From the NCBI GenBank assembly GCA_035570275.1, contig DATMNI010000435.1, forward strand, positions 1 through 27,466: 27,466 bases of DNA, given 5' to 3'. Within the stretch, counting starts at the first letter, position 1. The number at the start of each line of letters is the position of its first letter. Positions 15,403-21,942 of the stretch are shown piece after piece. The notes under the pieces were generated by a model. The model was not told where the DNA came from. It saw only the letters and a program-made list of their open reading frames with translations, and made no database searches. This stretch comes from DATMNI01 sp035570275. GTDB lineage: Bacteria; Acidobacteriota; Terriglobia; Bryobacterales; Bryobacteraceae. The translations under genes were made by a program, and so were the position numbers.

Positions 15403-15621
15403 CTACTTCCAGTCCTCATCGGCTTCTTCTTCTTCTTCCTCCACGAAGCCCTCTTCGTCTTCGTCCTCTTCTTCCGGATCTTCGGCCGATTCCAGTTCCA
15501 GAGGATCGGTGCTCACCACTTTCAGGGCCGCGCCGCATTCATCGCAACTGATGGTGTCGCCCTCGTCGACATCTTCTTCATCCACATCGATAGCGGCTTC
15601 GCATTTAGGACATGTGACCAT
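15403..15621 (-). CDS. LysW-like zinc-ribbon protein with polyacidic tail
   Basis: The 72-residue protein has a four-cysteine zinc ribbon, starting MVTCPKCEAAIDVDEEDV and then DTISCDECGAALKVVS. The junction STDPLELE is a hallmark of LysW/ArgW amino-group carrier proteins. LysW ends in EDWGE, and its terminal Glu carries the lysine or arginine precursor. Here a run of about 25 mostly Glu/Asp residues leads to a final EDWK. The charge pattern is retained but the terminal Glu is missing. It could be a LysW derivative with another role or simply a paralogue. ATG at 15621 is chosen for its Shine-Dalgarno (GGGAGGA, seven bases upstream). No lysine-synthesis genes are nearby. Confidence 0.75.
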   Translation of the reverse strand: MVTCPKCEAAIDVDEEDVDEGDTISCDECGAALKVVSTDPLELESAEDPEEEDEDEEGFVEEEEEEADEDWK

Positions 15622-15703
15622 CGAAATTCCTCCCAAAGTATTACTGTTATACGATTGACAGGCTGCCTTTGCAAGTCTAATATGAGGTGGATTCCTTCTT
15701 ATT

Positions 15704-16213
15704 TTATTTTCCCGCCTGCATGGCCAGGCGGCGGCGCGTGGTCGCGGGCACGATGCCCTTGAGCCGCAGATACATGAACAACTGCTGGCGATGCGTCAGT
15801 TCGTGCTCCTTGACAAACTGCAACATTTCCAGGCGCGTTACCACGGCGCCGAATCGCGTGACCGTTTCCGCATAGAATTCCGGGGACTTGGCGGCCAACT
15901 CCACCGTGCGCTGCTCCACCGATTCCCGCAACGCCGCCGCCAGTTCCTCGCCGCTCAGATCCTTGGGCAGTTGCCGGAGATGCGATTTCATCCGGTCGCG
16001 AAAGTCGGGTCCGCCGAAAACCGGTTCACCGGCTATCAGCATCCCGGTCAAACCATGGCTGGCGTCCAGGATGTGCCTGGCGATCTCACGGAATGTCGCC
16101 ACCTCCGGAGTGGGCCGGTAATCCAGATCGCCGGCCGGAAATTCTTCCACCGCTCCCGCAGTGTCCTGCCGGATCGTCTTCCAGGAATCGAGTACGTGCT
16201 CCAATCTGACCAT
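15704..16213 (-). CDS. DinB-family four-helix protein
   Basis: At about 169 residues this matches DinB/YfiT-type four-helix bundles. An N-terminal helix (LEHVLDSWKTIRQDTAGAV) is followed by FREIARHILDASHGLTGML with the first metal-binding histidine. The C-terminal pair is in QFVKEHELTHRQQLFMYLRL. The three histidines at these spacings form the family's metal site. Related proteins are thiol S-transferases or of unknown function, and are typically stress-induced in Firmicutes; the role here is unknown. GTG at 16219 in frame is an alternative start. It is divergent from aceE, with about 160 bp of repeat-rich DNA between them. Confidence 0.85.
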   Translation of the reverse strand: MVRLEHVLDSWKTIRQDTAGAVEEFPAGDLDYRPTPEVATFREIARHILDASHGLTGMLIAGEPVFGGPDFRDRMKSHLRQLPKDLSGEELAAALRESVEQRTVELAAKSPEFYAETVTRFGAVVTRLEMLQFVKEHELTHRQQLFMYLRLKGIVPATTRRRLAMQAGK

Positions 16214-16256
16214 GATCACATTGTAATCCAGGGTCAGCGGGGAGCTATCGGCTATC

Positions 16257-16360
16257 AGCTTTCACCGTTCAGCTTGAACCCGGCGGCGCGCGTCAGGGTT
16301 TGGCTGATCGCTGAAAGCTATAGGGGTTTGGCTGACCGCTGATCGCTGACCGCCGACCGC
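16257..16360. repeat. Cluster of short direct and inverted repeats upstream of aceE
   Basis: GGGTTTGGCTGA occurs at 16296-16307 and 16324-16335 (period 28). Runs of 7-mers of the form GCTGATC/GCTGACC/GCCGACC follow up to the -10 box. AGCTTTCA (16257-16264) and TGAAAGCT (16312-16319) are inverted. The region may be a slippage-prone spacer or carry regulator sites. Confidence 0.5.
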
Positions 16361-16366
16361 TATAAT
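16361..16366 (+). promoter_or_regulatory. Candidate -10 box of aceE (TATAAT)
   Basis: A perfect TATAAT ends 10 bases before the ATG at 16377. Transcription would start near 16373, leaving a leader of only a few bases. No good -35 is seen at 16-18 bp spacing, so an activator or a non-standard sigma contact may be needed. Confidence 0.5.
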
Positions 16367-16376
16367 AGAAGTATCC

Positions 16377-19052
16377 ATGCACCAAAAACTCAATGAGAGG
16401 GTAGTGGATTCCGATCCACTCGAGACTGCGGAGTGGGTTGAATCGCTTGATCGTGTCATCGATGAAGCTGGTCCCGATCGTGCCGCCTATCTTTTGGACC
16501 AACTGACCGACCGCGCGCGCGCCAACGGCGCGGATCTTCCGATTCACCTGAACACGCCGTACGTCAACACCATTCGGCCGGAAGCCGAAGTCGCCTATCC
16601 GGGCGATCGCGCCATGGAGCGGCGCATCAAAAGCCTCATCCGGTGGAACGCCATGGCCATGGTGGTGCGGCAAAACAAGTACGACCCCGGTATTGGCGGC
16701 CACATTTCCACGTACGCTTCCCTGGCGACGCTGCTTGAAGTCGGCTTCAACCATTTCTTCCACGCCAGTTTCGGCGACCAGTCGGGCGACCTGGTCTACT
16801 TCCAGGGCCACGCCTCACCCGGCGTCTACGGGCGCGCCTTCCTGGAAGGCCGGCTCAGCGACGAGCACCTGAAGAATTTCCGCCACGAACTGCGCGACCA
16901 TCCCGGTCTGTCTTCCTATCCGCACCCGTGGCTGATGCCCGATTTCTGGAATTTCCCTACCGTTTCGATGGGCCTGGGTCCCATCAACGCCATTTATCAG
17001 GCGCGTTTCATGCGTTACCTGGAAAATCGCGGCGTCATCGCCCGCACGCCGCGCCACATCTGGGCCTACCTGGGCGATGGCGAAATGGACGAGCCCGAAT
17101 CCATGGGCTCTCTCACCCTGGCCTCGCGCGAAAAGCTGGACAACCTGATTTTTGTCATCAACTGCAACCTGCAGCGCCTGGATGGACCGGTCCGCGGCAA
17201 CGGCAAGGTGATCCAGGAACTAGAAGCCGCCTTCCGGGGCGCCGGCTGGAACGTCATTAAGGTGATCTGGGGCTGCGATTGGGATGGCCTGCTGGCGCGC
17301 GATACCACCGGCCTGCTGCAGCGGCGCATGGCCGAAGTGGTGGACGGCGAGTTCCAAACCTACGTCACCAAAGACGGCGCCTACGTCCGCCAGTATTTCT
17401 TTGGCAAGTACCCGGAACTGCTCGACCTGATTTCGCACCTCAGTGACGAGGAGGTGCTGAAACTGCGGCGCGGCGGCCACGACCCGCGCAAGGTCTACAA
17501 CGCTTATAAGGTAGCTGTGGAAACCAAGGGCCGGCCCACCGTGATTCTGGCCCACACGGTGAAGGGTTACGGTCTCGGCGAAGCCGGGGAAGGCCGCAAC
17601 ATCTCGCACCAGCAGAAGAAACTGAACGAGCAGGAAATCGCCCTTTTCCGGTCGCGCTTTGAAATTCCCATTCCGGAAGAAGCCGCCCGCAATGCCTCAT
17701 TCTACCGGCCGCCGGCCGATAGCCCGGAAATCTCCTACATGCGGGAACGGCGCCGCCAGTTGGGCGGTTACATGCCCAGCCGTACCGTGCCGGCCACCAC
17801 CATTGTGGCGCCGCCGCTAGAGTACCTGAAGGAGTCGCTGGAAGGTTCGGGCGGCCGTGAAGTCTCCAGCACCATGGCGATGGTCCGCGTGCTCACCATG
17901 CTGTTGAAACATCCGCAGTTGGGCAAGCGCGTGGTGCCCATTATCCCCGATGAGGCTCGCACGTTCGGTATGGAATCGCTCTTCCGCCAGTTCGGAATCT
18001 ACGCCAGCCAGGGGCAGCTCTACAAACCGCATGATGCGGAAATGTTCCTTTACTACAAGGAATCCACCGACGGCCAGATCCTGGAGGAGGGCATCACCGA
18101 AGCCGGCAGCATGGCTTCGTTCACCGCCGCCGGCACCTCTTACGCCACCTACGGCGTGGAGATGATCCCGTTCTTCATTTACTACTCGATGTTCGGATTT
18201 CAGCGCGTGGGCGACGCCATTTGGGCCTTCGGCGACGCCCGCGGCAAAGGCTTCCTGTGCGGCGGCACCGCCGGCCGTACCACCCTGGCCGGCGAAGGCC
18301 TCCAGCACCAGGACGGCCACAGCATCCTGCTCGCCAGCACCAGCCCAACCTGCTCCACTTACGATCCGGCCTACGCTTACGAAATCGCCATCATCGTGCA
18401 GGATGGTATCCGCCGCATGTACCAGAACCAGGAAGACCTGTTCTACTACCTGGCTCTCTACAACGAGAACTACCCCATGCCGGCCATGCCGGAAGGTTTC
18501 GATCCCGCGGGCGTACTCAAAGGCATCTACCGCTTCCAGGCCGCGCCTGACGGCAACGCCAGAGTGCAACTGTTCGGCAGCGGTCCGATTCTGAACGAAG
18601 CCCTGCGCGCCCAGAAGATCCTGGCCGAAAAGTACGAGGTGGCAGCCGACGTGTGGAGCGTCACCAGCTATAACGAACTGCGCCGCGAAGCTTCCGGCAT
18701 CGAGCGCTGGAACCGGCTGCACCCCGATCAGCCGGAAAAGATACCGTACATCGTGCAGGCCCTCCAAGGCGCCGAGGGCCCGATCGTCGCCGCCACCGAC
18801 TACATGAAGGTAGTGGCCGACCAGGTGGCGCCGTGGCTGCCCGGCCGCATGGAAACCCTGGGCACCGACGGTTTCGGCCGCAGCGAAAATCGGGAATACC
18901 TGCGAAAGCACTTCGAGGTCAACGCCGAATCCATCGCCGCCGCCGCTCTGTCGCGCCTGGCCCGCGACGGCAAGTTCGACCCCGGGAAGGCCAAAGCTGC
19001 CTTCGCCGAGTTGGGCGTGGACACTGAAAAAATCGATCCCGCGAGGGCGTAG
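16377..19052 (+). CDS. aceE: Pyruvate dehydrogenase E1 component, homodimeric type
   Basis: The 891-residue protein is an AceE-type E1. Near residue 15 DSDPLETAEWVESLDRVI aligns with the start of E. coli AceE, which supports the chosen ATG. The thiamine diphosphate motif runs from GDGEMDEPESMGSL (about residue 232) to VINCNLQRLDG. The pyrimidine-domain part contains GITEAGSMASFTAAGTSYAT, GRTTLAGEGLQHQDGHS and SVTSYNELRREA. It decarboxylates pyruvate and reductively acetylates the lipoyl group of E2 in the cytoplasmic complex. E2 and E3 genes are not adjacent; this copy is monocistronic here. Upstream there is a TATAAT so close that the mRNA is nearly leaderless, and no Shine-Dalgarno is present. 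Confidence 0.97.
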   Translation: MHQKLNERVVDSDPLETAEWVESLDRVIDEAGPDRAAYLLDQLTDRARANGADLPIHLNTPYVNTIRPEAEVAYPGDRAMERRIKSLIRWNAMAMVVRQNKYDPGIGGHISTYASLATLLEVGFNHFFHASFGDQSGDLVYFQGHASPGVYGRAFLEGRLSDEHLKNFRHELRDHPGLSSYPHPWLMPDFWNFPTVSMGLGPINAIYQARFMRYLENRGVIARTPRHIWAYLGDGEMDEPESMGSLTLASREKLDNLIFVINCNLQRLDGPVRGNGKVIQELEAAFRGAGWNVIKVIWGCDWDGLLARDTTGLLQRRMAEVVDGEFQTYVTKDGAYVRQYFFGKYPELLDLISHLSDEEVLKLRRGGHDPRKVYNAYKVAVETKGRPTVILAHTVKGYGLGEAGEGRNISHQQKKLNEQEIALFRSRFEIPIPEEAARNASFYRPPADSPEISYMRERRRQLGGYMPSRTVPATTIVAPPLEYLKESLEGSGGREVSSTMAMVRVLTMLLKHPQLGKRVVPIIPDEARTFGMESLFRQFGIYASQGQLYKPHDAEMFLYYKESTDGQILEEGITEAGSMASFTAAGTSYATYGVEMIPFFIYYSMFGFQRVGDAIWAFGDARGKGFLCGGTAGRTTLAGEGLQHQDGHSILLASTSPTCSTYDPAYAYEIAIIVQDGIRRMYQNQEDLFYYLALYNENYPMPAMPEGFDPAGVLKGIYRFQAAPDGNARVQLFGSGPILNEALRAQKILAEKYEVAADVWSVTSYNELRREASGIERWNRLHPDQPEKIPYIVQALQGAEGPIVAATDYMKVVADQVAPWLPGRMETLGTDGFGRSENREYLRKHFEVNAESIAAAALSRLARDGKFDPGKAKAAFAELGVDTEKIDPARA

Positions 19053-19085
19053 CGGCCCTGGCTCTGAACCGAAATAGCTCGGAAC

Positions 19086-19125
19086 CGAGCCGCCAGTTCG
19101 CGCCCCGAGCCGCCAGTTCGCGCCA
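19086..19125. repeat. Two tandem 20-bp repeats
   Basis: CGAGCCGCCAGTTCGCGCC occurs twice in tandem with a 20-bp period (19086 and 19106), just after the aceE stop. It runs into the CGCGCGTTAG repeat at 19131-19155, so the aceE-methyltransferase intergene is made almost entirely of repeats. Confidence 0.8.
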
Positions 19126-19130
19126 CCGAC

Positions 19131-19155
19131 CCGCGCGCGTTAGTTAGCAAGCGGT
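19131..19155. repeat. Dispersed repeat, copy 1
   Basis: CCGCGCGCGTTAG followed by TTAGCAAGCGGT resembles 20255-20278 on the same strand and, inverted, 21631-21653. The shared core is CGCGCG, a few bases, then AGCAAGCGG. This copy has four extra bases in the middle. All three copies sit between genes. Confidence 0.6.
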
Positions 19156-19159
19156 GCTC

Positions 19160-20188
19160 TCAGTTTGTGATTCCGGTGACCACCGTGTGCGGGCTGTTCG
19201 GAATCGGGTGTGCCTTGACATCATGGAAGCCCGCCTCCATGTGCATCGCTTCCAGTTCGCGGAAGGTGTACGCGTCGCCGGCGGGTGTCGAGATCAGCAT
19301 AGTGAGGCTGAAGCCGGCGGCCATGGGTGGTGTGATGCGATCCTCGTTGGGCACGAATTCGAGCGTGGCTGAGATGCCGCCGGGCTTGAGCGCGGCCCGC
19401 ACTTTCTTGAGCAGGCCAACGCAGGTGGGCGCATCGAAGTGATGCAGGAAGTTGGTGATCAGCACCGCGTCGTACGGCCCGCCGTAGGCTACGTCAAACG
19501 CGCTGCCGGGCAACCGCTCCAAGCGATCCGCCACGCCGGCCTTGCGGGCGTTCTCCTGCGCCACGTCCAGAACCAGGGCCCAGTCCAGTGCCACGATGTG
19601 CGCCAGCGGGTGTTGCCTGGCGATTTCGATGCCGAACAAACCGTGTCCGGCGGCGATATCGAGGACGCGGATGGGTCCCGTGCGGCCTTGTAAAACGATC
19701 GCGGCCAGAGGTCCCGCCATGGGGGCCATCATGGGTGCCATGCCATGGGCGAACTCCACCCAGATCGGATTGTCGGGCTCGACCGAGCCTTGCCCCGGGA
19801 GCATGGTATGGCCGCTGCGCACGATCTCCGTGAGGTTATCGTAGGTGGCCCTCATCTCGGCCAGGCCCAGAAAACGCGCCGTCGAATGGAGCGACGCGGG
19901 CGAACGCGGATCCAGAAACAGGGCGCTGGTCTGGGTGTGACTATAGACGCCATTTTGCTTCGAAAGCAGATCCATGATGGTAAGGAAATCGCACAGGATG
20001 CGCATTCCGCGCTCCGACGCGGAGCAGCGCCGGGCGAGTGTGGCAGCGTCGGCAGCGCCTTCGCCCACGGCGCGGAATACATCCAGCTCGATGGCCGTCC
20101 GCAGCGCGGCGGAGCGCTGATGGGCCAGCAGAGATTCGAAAATAATTCCAGGGTTTGGCGCGTTGCCGGTAGCGATTCCAGGTTGCAA
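19160..20188 (-). CDS. O-methyltransferase with N-terminal dimerisation domain
   Basis: I place the start at TTG 20188, preceded by GGAGGG at six-base spacing. This gives 342 residues, the normal length of acetylserotonin/caffeate-type O-methyltransferases. The N-terminal winged-helix dimerisation domain is seen in SLLAHQRSAALRTAIELDVF and CDFLTIMDLLSKQNGVYSHT. The SAM-binding core is VLDIAAGHGLFGIEIARQH, then IVALDWALVLDVAQENA. NFLHHFDAPTCVGLLKKV and ALKPGGISATLEF complete the catalytic part. The substrate is probably a phenolic or polyketide-like hydroxyl compound; none can be named. A longer frame upstream is only the antisense of the DUF1080 gene. Confidence 0.87.
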   Translation of the reverse strand: MQPGIATGNAPNPGIIFESLLAHQRSAALRTAIELDVFRAVGEGAADAATLARRCSASERGMRILCDFLTIMDLLSKQNGVYSHTQTSALFLDPRSPASLHSTARFLGLAEMRATYDNLTEIVRSGHTMLPGQGSVEPDNPIWVEFAHGMAPMMAPMAGPLAAIVLQGRTGPIRVLDIAAGHGLFGIEIARQHPLAHIVALDWALVLDVAQENARKAGVADRLERLPGSAFDVAYGGPYDAVLITNFLHHFDAPTCVGLLKKVRAALKPGGISATLEFVPNEDRITPPMAAGFSLTMLISTPAGDAYTFRELEAMHMEAGFHDVKAHPIPNSPHTVVTGITN

Positions 20189-20254
20189 GGTGAGCCCTCC
20201 ATATCTCAGCGAGAATAACACGGCGGCCGGGAGGCGGGCCTCGCACCTCGTGCG

Positions 20255-20278
20255 GAGCCGCGCGCGTAAGCAAGCGGT
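20255..20278. repeat. Dispersed repeat, copy 2
   Basis: GAGCCGCGCGCGTAAG followed by CAAGCGGT. Relative to copy 3 (21631-21653, opposite strand) it differs at only a few positions. It lies between the O-methyltransferase start and the DUF1080 stop. Confidence 0.65.
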
Positions 20279-20289
20279 TGTCTCCGGCT

Positions 20290-21255
20290 CTACTTCTTCG
20301 GCACCGAAATCGTAATATTCCGGTACTTCATGCCGCCCGTGTGATCCCCCTGGATGTAGAACGGCCCCGGTTCGCCCTCGTTCGAATCCAGCGCGCCGCC
20401 GGTGATGCCTGGAATCTCCTGGCTGTCCACCGTCTTCACGCCGTCGCGCACAATCGTCACGTGCCGGCCCACCAGCGTGATGTCGTAGCTTTCCCACGTG
20501 CCCGGTTTGCGCGGCAGGTCCACCGCGGGAGCGATGAAACTGTAAATCGAGCCCATGCTGTGAAACTTGTCGTTGGCGTCCACCTTTTCGTATTCCACCT
20601 GCACCTCGTACCGGCCGCGCAGGTAGACGCCGCTGTTGCCCTCATCGGGGCAGTTGTACTCGATGTGCAGTTTGAAGTCTTCGAACTTGCGCGTGGTCTT
20701 GATGTTGGCGCCGTGTTCTTCATTGACCAGTTCGCCGTCTTTCACCACCCAGTGGTTGGGCGCGCTGGCGCTGAGCGGTTCCCAGCCCGTCAGGTCCTTC
20801 CCATTGAACAGCGGTTCCGGATCGGTCCATGCCTTGGGCGGCTTGCGGTCCAGTTTGGGCGCGCGCACCCCTGCCAACTGCGCCAGCACGGTCTCGCCGC
20901 GTTTCTGGCTGCCGGTCAGCTTATCTCCGTTCACGTCCAATTCCCACGTGGACGCCGGACCCTTGGCATTCGGCGCGGCCATATTCAGGCTGAGGTGCGC
21001 AGCCTCCAGCTTGAAATCCTTGATCTCGCGAGCGCCGCCCGACCGCGGCTGGATACGAACCGTAGCGCCGCCCTCCTTCTCCACCAGTTCCATCCAATCC
21101 GGGTACGGTGTCAGGGCCTGGGGATTCTTGGGTGGATTTTGCGCGTCGGCTTGCGGCGTGATGACGATATCCCACCGCCCGGCAAACGGGTTCTTGGCAA
21201 GGGCCGGCCAGACGAGGGCCGCCGCGAGCGTGGCTAGAAGGCTGAGTCTTTTCAT
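20290..21255 (-). CDS. Secreted DUF1080 (3-keto-disaccharide hydrolase) protein
   Basis: The 321-residue protein has a signal peptide (MKRLSLLATLAAALVWPALA). Residues 25-125 form a leading beta domain (FAGRWDIVITPQAD, STWELDVNGDKLTG). The DUF1080 jelly-roll starts near residue 147 with EPLFNGKDLTGWEP, continues with NHWVVKDGELV, KLHIEYNCPDEGNSGVYLRG and YDITLVGRHVTIVRDGV, and ends with GPFYIQGDHTGGMKYRNITI. The jelly-roll motifs of the family are all present. Members are concanavalin-like glycoside-active proteins, some acting on 3-keto-disaccharides in the periplasm. The extra N-terminal domain is frequent in this phylum. No sugar-oxidising partner is adjacent. Confidence 0.92.
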   Translation of the reverse strand: MKRLSLLATLAAALVWPALAKNPFAGRWDIVITPQADAQNPPKNPQALTPYPDWMELVEKEGGATVRIQPRSGGAREIKDFKLEAAHLSLNMAAPNAKGPASTWELDVNGDKLTGSQKRGETVLAQLAGVRAPKLDRKPPKAWTDPEPLFNGKDLTGWEPLSASAPNHWVVKDGELVNEEHGANIKTTRKFEDFKLHIEYNCPDEGNSGVYLRGRYEVQVEYEKVDANDKFHSMGSIYSFIAPAVDLPRKPGTWESYDITLVGRHVTIVRDGVKTVDSQEIPGITGGALDSNEGEPGPFYIQGDHTGGMKYRNITISVPKK

Positions 21256-21364
21256 GACAAGGCTAGTTTATCGCGCTTCGTGGGGCAGGGTTGGTAGGGG
21301 CGCCCTCCGGGTCCGGCGGATTGTTTATCCGCTCTTGAGTTTGCACATTTATGGGAGAAGGTGG

Positions 21365-21444
21365 GACAGACCATCGTCTTTCGTGGTCTGTCATGCCTCG
21401 CCAGCGCGGGCTGGGTGACAGACGACACAACCCGATCGTCTGTC
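21365..21444. repeat. Two related hairpins
   Basis: GACAGACCA (21365-21373) pairs with TGGTCTGTC (21384-21392). GACAGACGA (21417-21425) pairs with TCGTCTGTC (21436-21444). The stems share GACAGAC and each has its own compensated end, CCA/TGG versus CGA/TCG, as in REP-type families with selection for pairing. Confidence 0.75.
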
Positions 21445-21479
21445 CGACTCTGGCCCGACCAGAATGTAGAAACTCCAGC

Positions 21480-21499
21480 GGCGGATTTGTTAATCCGCC
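21480..21499. repeat. Perfect 8-bp hairpin, REP-like
   Basis: GGCGGATT-TGTT-AATCCGCC. The same arm recurs in the composite repeat at 24756-24796 as GGCGGA/TCCGCC, so this is a genome-dispersed element. Confidence 0.75.
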
Positions 21500-21592
21500 T
21501 GCCGCGCCTTGCGGGCAAGGCCGCGGACGTGGACCGGCCCAGGTAGTAGACAATCTACCGGCATGGGTGTAGAATCTCTACGGCTATGAGTA

Positions 21593-21726
21593 AGTACACC
21601 GTTTGAGAAGTTCGCCAACGTATCGGGAAACCGCTTGCTCAAGCGCGCGGCTCCGACCAGAGCCGCGACGACGGTCACGGAGCGGCTGCCTCGAAATACG
21701 AGACCGTATTATTGAAACGGTGTACT
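21593..21726. mobile_element. MITE-like element, 12-bp terminal inverted repeats
   Basis: AGTACACCGTTT (21593-21604) and AAACGGTGTACT (21715-21726) are exact reverse complements 134 bp apart. If the ends are taken as GTACACCGTTT, both sides are flanked by TAA, consistent with a 3-bp target duplication. The interior cannot code for a transposase. It contains a stem CGCGGCTC/GAGCCGCG (21646-21667) that overlaps dispersed repeat copy 3. This fits a miniature inverted-repeat element moved by a transposase elsewhere. Confidence 0.5.
21631..21653. repeat. Dispersed repeat, copy 3 (inverted)
   Basis: CCGCTTGCTCAAGCGCG followed by CGGCTC is the reverse complement, with few changes, of the repeat at 20255-20278. 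It lies inside the MITE-like element, so the repeat family may spread as part of it. Confidence 0.6.
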
Positions 21727-21942
21727 AAGCTGGCGATACCAGTAGGCCACTGAGTTTGGGACGCACTGCAACTCATGGACGGCGACGCAGCCAACCGGCG
21801 CCTCTACCTCCGGCCGTATCGCCAACCCGCTGCCCCACATAAGCGCTGAACCCGCTCACGTCCGCGCTGACGGCGCGTTTTTCCGCGCCTATGGCCCGGC
21901 GCTCGATGCCCGGCGCCCGATATCGCTATCCTGGTTGATGGC

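Larger units (their letters stand above)
21256..21942. other. Gene-free stretch made of palindromes and a MITE-like element
   Basis: These roughly 690 bp lie between the DUF1080 start and the sensor kinase. They contain two related hairpins (21365-21444), a third (21480-21499), the 134-bp inverted-repeat element (21593-21726) and repeat copy 3. No open frame in it resembles a protein, and I see no RNA gene. Confidence 0.6.

Noticed and set aside
17817..18911. 364-codon minus-strand frame inside aceE
   Set aside because: It is the antisense shadow of a well-supported gene, with no domain resemblance.
20189..20497. N-terminal extension of the O-methyltransferase to 20497
   Set aside because: The added 103 residues are Arg/Gly-rich and overlap the DUF1080 gene in another frame. 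TTG 20188 with GGAGGG upstream gives the family's normal length.
21256..21942. CRISPR array in the repeat-rich stretch
   Set aside because: The repeats are hairpins of different sequence with irregular spacing and no equal-length spacers.
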